From assembly GCF_001280015.1 (NCBI RefSeq), contig NZ_LGDV01000186.1, positions 132,653 through 196,652 of the forward strand: a DNA stretch of 64,000 nucleotides, in the 5' to 3' direction. Position 1 is the stretch's first letter. Each line of letters starts with the position of its first letter. The translations under genes and the position numbers were made by a program. Shown piece by piece: positions 1 through 7,938 of the stretch. This stretch comes from Streptomyces sp. MMG1121 (GTDB lineage: Bacteria > Actinomycetota > Actinomycetes > Streptomycetales > Streptomycetaceae). The notes beneath the pieces were generated by a model. The model ran no database searches, was not told the origin of the DNA, and saw nothing but the letters and a program-made list of their open reading frames with translations.

Positions 1-111
1 GGCGACCTGCTGTCGCTGACGTACGGCGAGCTGTCCCGGCGCACGAGCACGCACCGCCGCCCGGCCGCCGCACCGCACCGGCCCTCGCACGGGCTCTGCC
101 TGGCCGCCTGA
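1..111 (+). CDS. C-terminal end of an unidentified protein (partial)
   Basis: Reading frame 1 is open from the left edge of the window and encodes 36 residues (beginning GDLLSLTYGELSRR) before a TGA at 109-111. The codons have the GC-rich third positions expected of a real Streptomyces gene. The tail is rich in Arg, Pro and His and is probably disordered. The start and most of the protein lie outside the window, so no family can be assigned; the visible part holds no recognisable catalytic motif. Confidence 0.4.
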   Translation, partial: GDLLSLTYGELSRRTSTHRRPAAAPHRPSHGLCLAA

Positions 112-124
112 CCCGGCGGCCGGC

Positions 125-340
125 TCACTTCTGCCGCAGCTGCCGGAAGAACGCCCGCACGTCGCCGACCAGCAGGTCCGGCTGCTCCATGGCCGCGAAG
201 TGCCCGCCCCGGTCGAACTCCGTCCAGCGCGACAGACAGCCCTCCGGGACCCCGTACCCCCAGCCCGCGCCGGGCAGCTCGGCGGGCCGGCGGGTGCGGT
301 CGAGGCGCTCGTACAAGTCGCTCTGCGGGACCGACAGCAT
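125..340 (-). pseudogene. Epoxide hydrolase (alpha/beta hydrolase) C-terminal remnant
   Basis: The last 30 or so codons encode a stretch containing RWTEFDRGGHFAAMEQ and DVRAFFRQL. This matches the end of epoxide hydrolase-type alpha/beta hydrolases, where the GGHFAA histidine is the catalytic base. The nucleophile aspartate, oxyanion hole and cap domain that should lie upstream (higher coordinates) are absent. The frame instead runs into the promoter and start of the divergent VOC gene at 426. An ATG at 338-340 would give a 71-residue peptide, far below the roughly 380 residues of the family. I read this as the remains of a gene lost by deletion, not a functional enzyme. The family of the tail is clear; the exact left limit of the homology is not. 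Confidence 0.5.
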
Positions 341-425
341 CCGGATCGTCGACGGGTGGGCCGATGAGTTTCGTCGCGCGGAGCGGTCGATACAGATGAC
401 CGTGTTCCCCGCCCAGGAGGTACTC

Positions 426-908
426 ATGACCACCGACGGTTTCATGACCTGTCTCTGGTTCGACGGCCAGGCCGAGGAGGCCGCCGCGTTCTACGTGTCG
501 GTCTTCAAGAACTCGTCCATCGGCCGCGTCACCCGCTACACCGACTCCGGGCCCGGTCAGGCCGGCGCGGTGCTGACGGTGGACTTCACGGCCAACGGCC
601 ACAAGTTCCTCGCACTCAACGGCGGCCCGCAGTTCACGTTCAACGAGGCGATCTCCTTCCAGATCCTCTGCGGCGACCAGCAGGAGATCGACCACTACTG
701 GACCAGGCTCACCGAGAACGGCGGCGAGCCCGGCCCGTGCGGTTGGCTCAAGGACCGGTTCGGCGTCTCCTGGCAGGTCGTCTACGACCGGATGCCCGCG
801 CTGCTGGGCGACCCGGACCAGGAGAAGGCGGCCCGCACCACCAAGGCCATGCTGAGCATGGGCAAGCTGGACGTCGCCGCCCTGGAGAAGGCGTACGCGG
901 GGGAGTGA
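426..908 (+). CDS. VOC-fold protein, PhnB / 3-demethylubiquinone methyltransferase-like
   Basis: 160 residues. The sequence (FMTCLWFDGQAEEAAAFYVS, then NGHKFLALNGGP, FTFNEAISFQILC, and GGEPGPCGWLKDRFGVSWQV) is typical of the small single-domain vicinal-oxygen-chelate proteins annotated as 3-demethylubiquinone-9 3-methyltransferase domain or PhnB. Despite that name they have no methyltransferase fold, and their reaction is unknown. The start is fixed by a GGAGG at about 416-420 just before the ATG at 426; the open frame runs further upstream but without another good ribosome site. It converges with the methyltransferase gene ending at 992, with a strong hairpin between them. Family assignment is firm, function is not. 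Confidence 0.8.
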   Translation: MTTDGFMTCLWFDGQAEEAAAFYVSVFKNSSIGRVTRYTDSGPGQAGAVLTVDFTANGHKFLALNGGPQFTFNEAISFQILCGDQQEIDHYWTRLTENGGEPGPCGWLKDRFGVSWQVVYDRMPALLGDPDQEKAARTTKAMLSMGKLDVAALEKAYAGE

Positions 909-912
909 CCGG

Positions 913-967
913 CCGGTCGAGCAGCGGGGCGTCGAGGCGCACCTCGCTCGCCCGCGCTGTCGACCGG
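913..967. terminator. Bidirectional terminator hairpin between convergent genes
   Basis: The arms 913-920 (CCGGTCGA) and 960-967 (TCGACCGG) pair perfectly. The stem continues, after a one-base bulge, as CAGCG with CGCTG, GGGC with GCCC and GAGG with CCTC, closing on a CGCA loop. It lies exactly between the stop of the VOC gene (908) and the stop of the convergent methyltransferase gene (992). No T-tract follows, as is usual for Streptomyces terminators. Confidence 0.7.
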
Positions 968-991
968 TTTACGGGGGGAGCTCCGCCCGGC

Positions 992-1867
992 TCAGATCCG
1001 GTCGGCCACGATCAGCAGATACTGGAAGCTGCCGTTGCGGTAGGCGTCCAGGAACGCGTCCTCGACCCCCGTCACCAGGTGGTCGGCCTGCTTGCGCAGT
1101 TCCCAGTACGGGATCGTCGCTTCGGTCAGGTCCTCCACATGGACCGGCACCAGCCGGTTCTTGGCCATCGCCCGGAAGTACTCCGACCTCGGGTGGATGT
1201 CGCAGATGTAGTGCGCGTTGATCAGCGACACCTCGCGCGAGGCCCGGCCGTAGGTGTCGTTGTAGCAGCCGGTGATCGTCACATAGCGGCCGCCCCGACG
1301 CAGCAGCCGGGCATGCTCGGCGAAGAGCAGGTCCAGCTCGACGTACATCGTGGACTCGTTGTTCCACGAGGCCGCGTACGCACCCTGCTCGAAGCCGGTG
1401 TCCAGCATGTTCCGGTGGTGGTAGCGCACCTTGGCGTCGACGCCCCGCTTGCGGGCCATCTCGTTGGCGAACTCGGCCTGCTTGGCGGAGATCGTCACCC
1501 CGTCGGAATGGCAGCCGTAGCGCAGGTTCGCAACGATGCTGCCGCCGCCGCGCCCGCAGCCGGCGTCGAAGACCCGGTCGGCGGGGGTCAGCGGACCGAG
1601 GTGAGAGGCCAGCACCTCGGCCTGGGCGTGCTCCAGCCGGTGCAGCTCGCCGGTGATCCGCTCCTTGCGCAGCTCGGCGTCCGGCTCGTCGAGCACCGAC
1701 CCGTCGGCCTCACCGATGCCGTAGTGATGGTGGTACAGGTCGTCGATCTTGCCGAGTTCGAGGTTGACCGGGTTCTCCTCGGCGTTCCAGTAGGCCGCGA
1801 CCCGGTTCTGGTAGATGGACTGGGTCGGGACCGGCACCGAGGTGGTCCGGGCGGGGGCAGTGGTCAA
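992..1867 (-). CDS. mtf: Geranyl diphosphate 2-C-methyltransferase
   Basis: 291 residues; a SAM-dependent methyltransferase that adds a methyl group to C2 of geranyl diphosphate, giving 2-methyl-GPP, the substrate of 2-methylisoborneol synthase. The Rossmann motif VFDAGCGRGGGS, the N-terminal YQNRVAAYWNAEENPVNLEL block and the AYAASWNNESTMYVEL block are those of the GPPMT family (S. coelicolor SCO7701), and the length fits. The best start is TTG at 1865-1867: GAGGAG lies six bases before it. An upstream in-frame ATG at 1888 has no ribosome site and would place that GAGGAG inside the gene. It is the last gene of the eshA-tpc-mtf operon, 46 bases after the synthase. Other SAM methyltransferases are excluded by the operon context. 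Confidence 0.93.
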   Translation of the reverse strand: MTTAPARTTSVPVPTQSIYQNRVAAYWNAEENPVNLELGKIDDLYHHHYGIGEADGSVLDEPDAELRKERITGELHRLEHAQAEVLASHLGPLTPADRVFDAGCGRGGGSIVANLRYGCHSDGVTISAKQAEFANEMARKRGVDAKVRYHHRNMLDTGFEQGAYAASWNNESTMYVELDLLFAEHARLLRRGGRYVTITGCYNDTYGRASREVSLINAHYICDIHPRSEYFRAMAKNRLVPVHVEDLTEATIPYWELRKQADHLVTGVEDAFLDAYRNGSFQYLLIVADRI

Positions 1868-1913
1868 CGATGTCTCCTCTGGACACATATGACGGTGTTG
1901 CGATGAGGCGGAT

Positions 1914-2966
1914 TTACCAGTAGTCGGGCAGGTGGTAGCGGTTGGTGTTGGTGGCGTGCCACTCGTGGTTGCCGGCGACCCAGGCGGACAGGCCCTGGAC
2001 GTACCGCTCGACGAGGGGCGAGGTGGCGGACAGGACGGCCGATTCCTCCTCGAAGGCCTCCATGATCCGGTTGTGGATCTCGACGGACTTCAGATAGGCG
2101 GCCTTCAGCCCGCGCCGGTCGTTGGCGGCGACCACCTGGGGCAGATTGAGGTGGTCCGGATCGCTCGCCAGCTCCTTGGTGAAGGAGTACAGGTCGTTCA
2201 TGACCGTCGTGGCGTTGCAGGCCAGAGCGGTGATCCGCTGGATCTCCGGGCGGGCGTAGATCTGCTCGGGCAGTTCGTAGCCGTCCACGGCGTCGACGAG
2301 CGAGAGACAGGGGCGGAAGTTATTGAACTGCCGCATCACCAGGTACTCCCAGACCCGTGGCATGTACCCGGTCTCCATCCAGGCGGCCTCGCCCAGATAA
2401 CCCATGTGCAGCCTGGCCATGTCGTGCACGAACCGGGCGGTCTGGCTGGGCGTGGCGACGGCGGCGTAGTCCGCGAGGGCGTGGTGGTACGAGCGCAGCG
2501 GGCCGTCGCCCTGGATGCCCTCGCGCCACTCCGCCTCCGCCTCCGGGACGCCGTGGAAGGGGTCGAGCGCCGACTGGGCGATGATCAGCGGGCCGCCGAG
2601 GCCGCGTCGCGATCCGCCGCGCCCCTCGTCCTCCTCGCAGTAGCAGGAGTCCACGATGTTCTCGGCGAGCAGCAGCTTGCCGGCGACGGTGGCCCGGTCC
2701 AGGTCGAGGGCGCCCGGGTGCTGGAGCGCGACGGCCCGGCCGAACTGGAAGCCCGAGAAGTCGCCCTTCCAGGCCTCGGGGAACAGATCCAGCTCCCGGG
2801 CCCACGTCTCCAGCCGGCGGTCGATCTCGGCGGCCTTCTCCGGATCCGCGGGTACGGCCGGCTGGTGGTGCAGTCCGGGGATGACTCCGGTGCGCCGGGC
2901 CGGGCGCAGGGCCTGGGCGATGTTCGGCGGCCCGGGCAGGGTGTAGGCGGTCGTGGGTGTGCTCAT
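1914..2966 (-). CDS. tpc: 2-methylisoborneol synthase (class I terpene cyclase)
   Basis: 350 residues. It cyclises 2-methyl-GPP to 2-methylisoborneol. The Mg-binding acidic motif is ENIVDSCYCEEDE: D106 and E111 are kept but the second Asp of the usual DDCYCE is Ser107. The NSE triad NDLYSFTKE (N257, S261, E265) is intact. The S. coelicolor enzyme is about 440 residues with a long disordered Pro/Gly-rich N-terminus thought to load the enzyme into the encapsulin. Here only about 55 residues (TLPGPPNIAQAL, RRTGVIPGLHH) precede the catalytic domain. The start is ATG 2966 behind GGAG; a GTG directly before it is possible. It starts 16 bases after the encapsulin stop, so the two are co-transcribed. 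Confidence 0.93.
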   Translation of the reverse strand: MSTPTTAYTLPGPPNIAQALRPARRTGVIPGLHHQPAVPADPEKAAEIDRRLETWARELDLFPEAWKGDFSGFQFGRAVALQHPGALDLDRATVAGKLLLAENIVDSCYCEEDEGRGGSRRGLGGPLIIAQSALDPFHGVPEAEAEWREGIQGDGPLRSYHHALADYAAVATPSQTARFVHDMARLHMGYLGEAAWMETGYMPRVWEYLVMRQFNNFRPCLSLVDAVDGYELPEQIYARPEIQRITALACNATTVMNDLYSFTKELASDPDHLNLPQVVAANDRRGLKAAYLKSVEIHNRIMEAFEEESAVLSATSPLVERYVQGLSAWVAGNHEWHATNTNRYHLPDYW

Positions 2967-2982
2967 CACGTGCTCCAGGCCG

Positions 2983-4419
2983 TCAGTCGGCGGTCCGGCC
3001 GAGCTGGACGTTCTCCAGGATCCCCGCCGCGTCGGGGACGAGGATGGCCATCGAGTAGTAGGCCGTGACCAGGTAGTTGATGACGGCCTGCTCGTTGATG
3101 CCCATGAAGCGGACGTTCAGGCCCGGCTGGAACTCCTCCGGGATGCCCGTCTGGTAGAGGCCGACGACCCCCTGGTCGGCCTCGCCGGTGCGCAGCGCGA
3201 TGATGCTGGACGTGTGGTCGTCCCTGATCGGGATCTTGCCGCACGGGAAGATGGGCACACCGCGCCAGGCCGGCACCTCGTGCCCGTCAACGCTCGCGGT
3301 GCCGGGCACCAGACCGCGCCGGTTGCACTGCCGGAAGAACGCCGCGATCGCCTTCGGATGGGCGAGGAACACCTTGGTCTTGCGGCGCATGGACAGCAGC
3401 TCGTCCATGTCGTCCGGGGTGGGCGGGCCGGTGAAGGTGCTGATCCGCTGGCCGTAGTCGACGTTGTGCAGAAGGCCGAACTCGCGATTGTTGACCAGCT
3501 CCCACTCCTGGCGCTCGCGGATCTCCTCGACGGTCAGCCGCAACTGCTGCTGCGTCTGGTCCATCGGGTGGTTGTAGAGATCGGCGATACGGGTGTGCAC
3601 CCGCAGTACGGTCTGGGTGAGTGACAACTCGTATTCGCGCGGGTTGAGTTCGTAGTCCACGAAGCCGCCTTGCAGGGTCGGCTCGCCGGTGTGGCCGGCC
3701 TGTACCGGCACCTCGGCCTCGCCCTTGCGGTTCATCGGCTTGCGCTGTTGCTCGGCGTACGTCTGCAGATGCGCGGCGAGGGACGGAGAGCGCCCCGTGA
3801 CCTCCTGGACGGTGGTCCACGGCAGCGCGAGCACCACGCCCGCGGTGTCGGCCCGCACCGAGGCCAGCCACAGCGGGTCGGGCTGGCCGACCGCCTCGTC
3901 GCCCATCTGGTCGCCGGCGGCGACGACCCCGGTGATCTCCTCGTCGCCGTACTTGCCGTTGGTGTAGCGGGTGAACCGGCCGTGGACGACCAGGTACGCC
4001 TCCGTCACGGGCTGGCCGGCCTCGAACAGCACCTGACCGGCGCGCACCTCGCGGGGCTCGAAGCGGCCGGCGAGTTCTCGCAGTACGTCGATGTCGGGGT
4101 AGCCGCGCAGGATCGGCAGCTCGGTGAGCGTGTGCGGGATGACCCGGATGTCGTCGGCGCCGTTGTGCTCGAAGTGCACCCGGCCGCGTCCGGTGCGCAG
4201 CTGCAGACGGCGGTTGACCCGGTAGGTGCCGCCCTTGACGTCCACCCACGGCAGAGACTTCAGCAGCCACCGGGAGGTGATGGCCTGCATCTGCGGTTCG
4301 GACTTGGTGGTCGTGGCGAGCTGGCGTGCCGCCCGGGTGCTCAGGCTGGTGAGCTGTCCGTCGGGGTCGGGGACGGGTTCTTCGATGACGGAACCGGTGG
4401 CGCTGTCCGGTGTGGACAC
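2983..4419 (-). CDS. eshA: EshA, family 2B encapsulin shell protein with cNMP-binding-like domain
   Basis: 478 residues. The N-terminal quarter leads into a Crp-like domain (about residues 110-230; [20 protein letters not shown]). Residues from about 235 to the end ([52 protein letters not shown]) are the HK97-type shell fold of family 2B encapsulins. Such proteins assemble a nanocompartment that holds 2-methylisoborneol synthase; EshA was first known from S. griseus as a 52-kDa protein affecting sporulation and antibiotic production. The usual cAMP-contacting cassette is degenerate here ([12 protein letters not shown]), so ligand binding is uncertain. The start is GTG 4419, five bases after GGAGG; the longer frame to 4497 encodes a Pro-rich stretch without a ribosome site. 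First gene of the operon. Confidence 0.92.
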   Translation of the reverse strand: MSTPDSATGSVIEEPVPDPDGQLTSLSTRAARQLATTTKSEPQMQAITSRWLLKSLPWVDVKGGTYRVNRRLQLRTGRGRVHFEHNGADDIRVIPHTLTELPILRGYPDIDVLRELAGRFEPREVRAGQVLFEAGQPVTEAYLVVHGRFTRYTNGKYGDEEITGVVAAGDQMGDEAVGQPDPLWLASVRADTAGVVLALPWTTVQEVTGRSPSLAAHLQTYAEQQRKPMNRKGEAEVPVQAGHTGEPTLQGGFVDYELNPREYELSLTQTVLRVHTRIADLYNHPMDQTQQQLRLTVEEIRERQEWELVNNREFGLLHNVDYGQRISTFTGPPTPDDMDELLSMRRKTKVFLAHPKAIAAFFRQCNRRGLVPGTASVDGHEVPAWRGVPIFPCGKIPIRDDHTSSIIALRTGEADQGVVGLYQTGIPEEFQPGLNVRFMGINEQAVINYLVTAYYSMAILVPDAAGILENVQLGRTAD

Positions 4420-4805
4420 ATTCCCTCCAGCGGGCGGAACGGGGGTGACGGGATCGTTCGGTGGTGTGCCAGGTGGTGCTGCGCACGGACCAGCCAAACA
4501 GGCTCGATGATCACCGGGTAAGGCGTGAAAAGGGCGCCTTCACGTGCGGGTAGCGCAAACATGCCGATCGCGGCAAGCAGGCGGCGCGCGGACGGGGTGT
4601 GCGCCGGTCCCGCGACTCCGTGCCCGTGTTTCACGCCGCGCCGGACCGTTCGGGACCACCGGAATGTCACTCTCTGTGATGCGGGGTGTGGCCCGCTCCG
4701 GCCCCGGCCGCTCGGCGCGCGGGCCGACGGCGGGGTGGCTAGCGTGAGCAGCGGGGCGGCAAAGCGTGAGTGATCAGGACATATAACACCAGGAGGGCCG
4801 TGAGC
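4420..4805. other. 386-bp divergent intergenic region, eshA versus VOC gene
   Basis: No credible gene. It must hold the promoters of the eshA operon (leftward) and the VOC gene (rightward). The only clear local structure is a short dyad TCAC-TCTCT-GTGA at 4667-4679, which could be a regulator site but is too short to name. A GGAGGG at 4792-4797 is the ribosome site of the VOC gene. Confidence 0.4.
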
Positions 4806-5600
4806 ATGGCCGTGCAACCCGAGGGAACGCCCTGCTGGGCGGATGCGATGTTCAGCGACGTCGAGGGAGCCAAACGCTTCTACGGCGACGTCCTCGGCTG
4901 GACCTTCGGCGAGTCGTCGTCGGAGTACGGCAACTACACACAGGCCTATGTGGACGGCAAGGCGGTGGCGGCCGTCGTCCCGCCCATGCCCGGCCAGGAG
5001 GGCCAGTCCCAGTGGTGCCTCTACTTCGCCTCGCCGGACGCCGCCGCCACCGCGCAGAAGATCCGGGACAACGGCGGCGAGGTGCTGATGGAGCCGATGC
5101 AGGTCGGTGACTTCGGCACCATGTGTCTGGCCCGGGAGCCCAGCGGAGCGGTGTTCGGCGTCTGGCAGGGCGGCAGCCACGAGGGCTTCGAGGCGACCGC
5201 GACGCCGGGCGCCTACTGCTGGGCCGAGGTCTTCACCCGTGAACCCGAGAAGGCCGACACGTTCCTCTCCGCCGTCTTCCCGTACGGGATGAAGCAGATG
5301 GAGGACCACGCGATCGACTTCCGGCTGTTCCAGGTCGGTGAGAACACCGTCCTCGGCCGGATGAAGATGACCGACGACTTCCCGCCCGAGGTGCCGTCGT
5401 ACATCAACGTGTACTTCAACGTCGACGACTGCGACCAGGCGGTGGAGCGCGCCGTCAAGCTCGGCGGTGTCCTCCGCTTCGGGCCGATGAGCAGTCCCTT
5501 CGGCCGGTTCGCGGCGCTCAGCGACCCGCAGGGCGCGAACTTCTCGGTGATCGACACCACGACCACCGAAGGGGAGATGCCGTCGGTCAAGGACGTCTGA
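4806..5600 (+). CDS. Two-domain VOC protein, similar to mycobacterial CFP30B/CFP32
   Basis: 264 residues with two tandem glyoxalase/bleomycin-resistance (VOC) modules, about 5-125 (EGTPCWADAMFSDVEGAKRF to GAVFGVWQGG) and 140-255 (GAYCWAEVFTREPEKADTF to GANFSVIDT). This is the architecture of the Streptomyces proteins called hydroxylase and of M. tuberculosis Rv0577 (27-kDa antigen CFP30B). Substrate and reaction are not established. ATG 4806 is chosen; GTG 4800 is in frame and also sits behind the AGGAGG at 4791-4796, but its spacing is only three bases. The gene is monocistronic, with its own promoter in the region shared with eshA. Confidence 0.85.
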   Translation: MAVQPEGTPCWADAMFSDVEGAKRFYGDVLGWTFGESSSEYGNYTQAYVDGKAVAAVVPPMPGQEGQSQWCLYFASPDAAATAQKIRDNGGEVLMEPMQVGDFGTMCLAREPSGAVFGVWQGGSHEGFEATATPGAYCWAEVFTREPEKADTFLSAVFPYGMKQMEDHAIDFRLFQVGENTVLGRMKMTDDFPPEVPSYINVYFNVDDCDQAVERAVKLGGVLRFGPMSSPFGRFAALSDPQGANFSVIDTTTTEGEMPSVKDV

Positions 5601-5661
5601 CCGGCCGCCCGCGTGCGGGCGCCGGACCGGCCGTCCCCGTGTCCATGGCATGATCGTGCGC

Positions 5662-6351
5662 ATGCGTGAACGTGTGGTGGCCGCGTGCGACGGGGCTTCG
5701 AAGGGAAACCCCGGGCCGGCCGGATGGGCGTGGGTGGTCTCCGACGACGAGCGGACCGCGGCCCGCTGGGAGGCCGGCCCGCTCGGCCGGGCCACCAACA
5801 ACGTCGCCGAACTCACGGCCCTGGAGCGCCTGCTCGCGGCGATCGAGCCGGATGTGCCGCTGGAGATCCGTATGGACTCCCAGTACGCGATGAAGGCCGT
5901 CACCACCTGGCTGCCCGGCTGGAAGCGCAACGGCTGGAAGACCGCCGCCGGCAAGCCGGTCGCCAACCAGGACCTGGTCGTCCGCATCGACGAACTGCTC
6001 GACGGCCGCTCGGTGGAGTTCCGTTACGTGCCGGCCCACCAGGCCGACGGCGACCCGCTGAACGACTTCGCCGACCGTGCCGCCAGCCAGGCGGCCTCCG
6101 TGCAGCAGGGGGCCGGCAGCGCGCTCGGCTCCCCGGAACCGCCGTCCTCGCCCAGCCCCCCGAAGGCGGCCGCCCCGCGCAAGAAGGCGCCCCGCCGCAC
6201 CGGCGCCGGGGCGACCTCCTCGTCCGCCCGCACCATCAAGGCGAAGTTCCCCGGCCGCTGCCTGTGCGGCCGCTCCTACGCGGCCGGCGAGTCCATCGCC
6301 AAGAACGCGCAGGGCTGGGGCCACCCGGAGTGCCGTACCGCCGAGGCCTGA
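5662..6351 (+). CDS. rnhA: Ribonuclease HI with C-terminal zinc-ribbon-like extension
   Basis: 229 residues. It cleaves RNA in RNA-DNA hybrids. The catalytic set is complete and at near-identical positions to the E. coli enzyme: D10 (CDGASKGNPGP), E50 (NNVAELTAL), D72 (MDSQYAM), H126 (AHQADGDP) and D135 (NDFADR). The RNase H domain ends near residue 145. A low-complexity Pro/Ala/Ser/Lys linker follows, then a small module (CLCGRSYAAGESI, WGHPECR) with three Cys and one His that could bind zinc. The E. coli enzyme has no such tail (155 residues). ATG 5662 is chosen; ATG 5650 is in frame but neither has a strong ribosome site. It converges with melC2 with only 10 bases between the stops. Confidence 0.92.
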   Translation: MRERVVAACDGASKGNPGPAGWAWVVSDDERTAARWEAGPLGRATNNVAELTALERLLAAIEPDVPLEIRMDSQYAMKAVTTWLPGWKRNGWKTAAGKPVANQDLVVRIDELLDGRSVEFRYVPAHQADGDPLNDFADRAASQAASVQQGAGSALGSPEPPSSPSPPKAAAPRKKAPRRTGAGATSSSARTIKAKFPGRCLCGRSYAAGESIAKNAQGWGHPECRTAEA

Positions 6352-6361
6352 TCAGCGGTCC

Positions 6362-7183
6362 TCAGCTGTCGAAGGTGTAGAACTTCGTGTGGTCCAGCAG
6401 GTCCGCCGGGCGCACGTCGTTCCAGGGCTTCATCGTCTCGTCCAGGTCGACGACGTCCGGTGTGCCGCCGGTCGGCACATAGCCCGTGCCCGGGTGCCGG
6501 CTCTGCCACTCGGCCCACAGCTTGTCGACGAAGGCGTGGTGCAGCCAGAACACCGGGTCGTTGGGGGAGACCCCGGTGGCCATCTGCCCGCCGACCCAGA
6601 CATGGACCCGGTTGTGCAGATTGACCCCGCGCCACCCCTCCAGGTTGTTGCGGAAACCGTCCGAGGCGCTGTTGTACGGCGCCATGTCGTACGTCGATAT
6701 GGACAGCACCGAGTCCACCTCCGCGCGCGTGGGCAGCTCGCGCACCGCGGTGCCGAGCGAGCGGCGCAGGAACGTACGGCCGTCCACCCGCACGCTGAGC
6801 GGCCAGTTGCCGGCCGCCGCGGCGAACGGGCCGTCCATCACCCGGCCGTCCGAGCTGCGCCCGGTGCCGCCGAGGAAGTCCGGCGCCCAGAGCGACGCAC
6901 GCGGCGTACGGTCGGTGCTCCAGTCCCAGTACGGGAGGGCGACCGAGGAGTCCACGGACTGCAGCGCCTGCTCGAAGTCGAGCAGGAATCTGCGGTGCCA
7001 GGGCAGGAAGGACGGGGAGCGGTGGCCGGTCCGCTCACCGGTGTCGGTGTCCGACATGATGAATTCGTTGTGCGTGCGGACGAAGTCGTCGTAGCGTCCG
7101 CTGCGCTTGAGTTCGAGGACGGCGTCGACGAATCGCTTCTTCTCGTCGGCGGTCAGGGTGGCCTGGTTCTTGCGTACGGTCAT
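6362..7183 (-). CDS. melC2: Tyrosinase (type 3 copper monophenol monooxygenase)
   Basis: 273 residues, the normal length for Streptomyces tyrosinase. It oxidises tyrosine and DOPA to quinones, giving melanin. All six copper ligands are present at the standard positions: H38, H54 and H63 for CuA (THNEF, GHRSP, PWHRR) and H190, H194 and H216 for CuB (LHNRVHVW, WLHHAF). There is no signal peptide; the enzyme is exported in complex with the Tat-targeted MelC1 encoded 35 bases upstream. ATG 7183 gives the canonical N-terminus (MTVRKNQATLT); the frame runs further upstream into melC1 DNA but that part is a shadow. Active-site assignments are by family knowledge. Confidence 0.97.
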   Translation of the reverse strand: MTVRKNQATLTADEKKRFVDAVLELKRSGRYDDFVRTHNEFIMSDTDTGERTGHRSPSFLPWHRRFLLDFEQALQSVDSSVALPYWDWSTDRTPRASLWAPDFLGGTGRSSDGRVMDGPFAAAAGNWPLSVRVDGRTFLRRSLGTAVRELPTRAEVDSVLSISTYDMAPYNSASDGFRNNLEGWRGVNLHNRVHVWVGGQMATGVSPNDPVFWLHHAFVDKLWAEWQSRHPGTGYVPTGGTPDVVDLDETMKPWNDVRPADLLDHTKFYTFDS

Positions 7184-7218
7184 GGTGCGCGATGCTCCGG
7201 ATGTCCTTGCGGGGGCGG

Positions 7219-7599
7219 TCAGTTGGCGGGGAAGGGCAGCAGCGGGGCGCCCTGCAGCTCGTCCACCGCGGTCCGGGCGGCGGCGCGCGGGGTGGACACC
7301 GGGTCGTAGTGGCTGATGACGCTGATCCAGGTGCCGTCGGCGTTCTGCATCAGGTGGAGCTGGACGCCGTCGATCAACACCTCGAATCCGCCGCCGTGTT
7401 CGTGGTGGTGTCCCCCGCCGCTCATCGGGCGGCCCTGTATCCGGCGGCCCTTGTAGACCTCGTCGAAGGTCCCCGGCATGGGCATGGGGTGCTCGTGATC
7501 GGCGGCCGAGGCGGCGGGCGCGACGACGGTGGCGACGGTGGCCGTCGCGGCCAGGGCTGCCGCGGCGGTGAGCGCGCGGCGACGGCTGATGTCGGGCAT
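7219..7599 (-). CDS. melC1: Tyrosinase cofactor / copper chaperone MelC1
   Basis: 126 residues. A twin-arginine signal ([16 protein letters not shown]) with an AxA-type cleavage site (PAASA, about residue 33) precedes a small domain. A His-rich run ([11 protein letters not shown], around residue 65) is placed to handle copper, and [20 protein letters not shown] is the conserved MelC1 core. It binds apo-tyrosinase, delivers copper and carries it out through the Tat pathway. AGGAGAT lies just before the ATG. It is the first gene of the melC1-melC2 operon; the promoter must lie in the 339-bp region shared with the divergent monooxygenase gene. Confidence 0.95.
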   Translation of the reverse strand: MPDISRRRALTAAAALAATATVATVVAPAASAADHEHPMPMPGTFDEVYKGRRIQGRPMSGGGHHHEHGGGFEVLIDGVQLHLMQNADGTWISVISHYDPVSTPRAAARTAVDELQGAPLLPFPAN

Positions 7600-7938
7600 G
7601 CGGGATCTCCTGGAAGGTGTTCCGGTGGTGGTGACGCATGCCTATCCGGGACCGTGGGGCCGGAAGAAATCGCCCGGAACCGGTTGGCTCCGATCCGGAC
7701 AATTGGCAACATGTCGTACAGAGTTGAACGAAGATGATCTTCCTGTCGAGGGTGGGTGATCCTCTCCGGAACGAGGAATTCCTTGCCGTGCCGACCGCCT
7801 TTTCGATGATCCTTCTCGGGTTCCGTCTGTCCGGGTGGCGCTGCTCACCACGCCAAACTGACGCGATCGGGAGGCGCCCCCGCCCTGCTACCCTGCGGTC
7901 CCGTCCGACCACGTTCCGTGACTGACAGGGGTGTGCTT
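7600..7938. other. 339-bp divergent intergenic region, melC versus monooxygenase
   Basis: No gene that I can support; several small frames lack codon bias or ribosome sites. It should carry the melC promoter and the monooxygenase promoter. It is visibly AT-richer than its surroundings around 7690-7830 and holds a perfect short dyad at 7730-7742 (GAAGAT-G-ATCTTC) and a GGAATTCC at about 7786. Confidence 0.4.
7730..7742. promoter_or_regulatory. Perfect short dyad, possible operator
   Basis: GAAGAT-G-ATCTTC is an exact inverted repeat with a one-base centre in the AT-richer part of the melC/monooxygenase intergenic region. Its position, over 130 bases from the melC1 start and about 190 from the monooxygenase start, would suit a regulator of either gene. 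No factor can be named; chance occurrence is possible. Confidence 0.3.
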
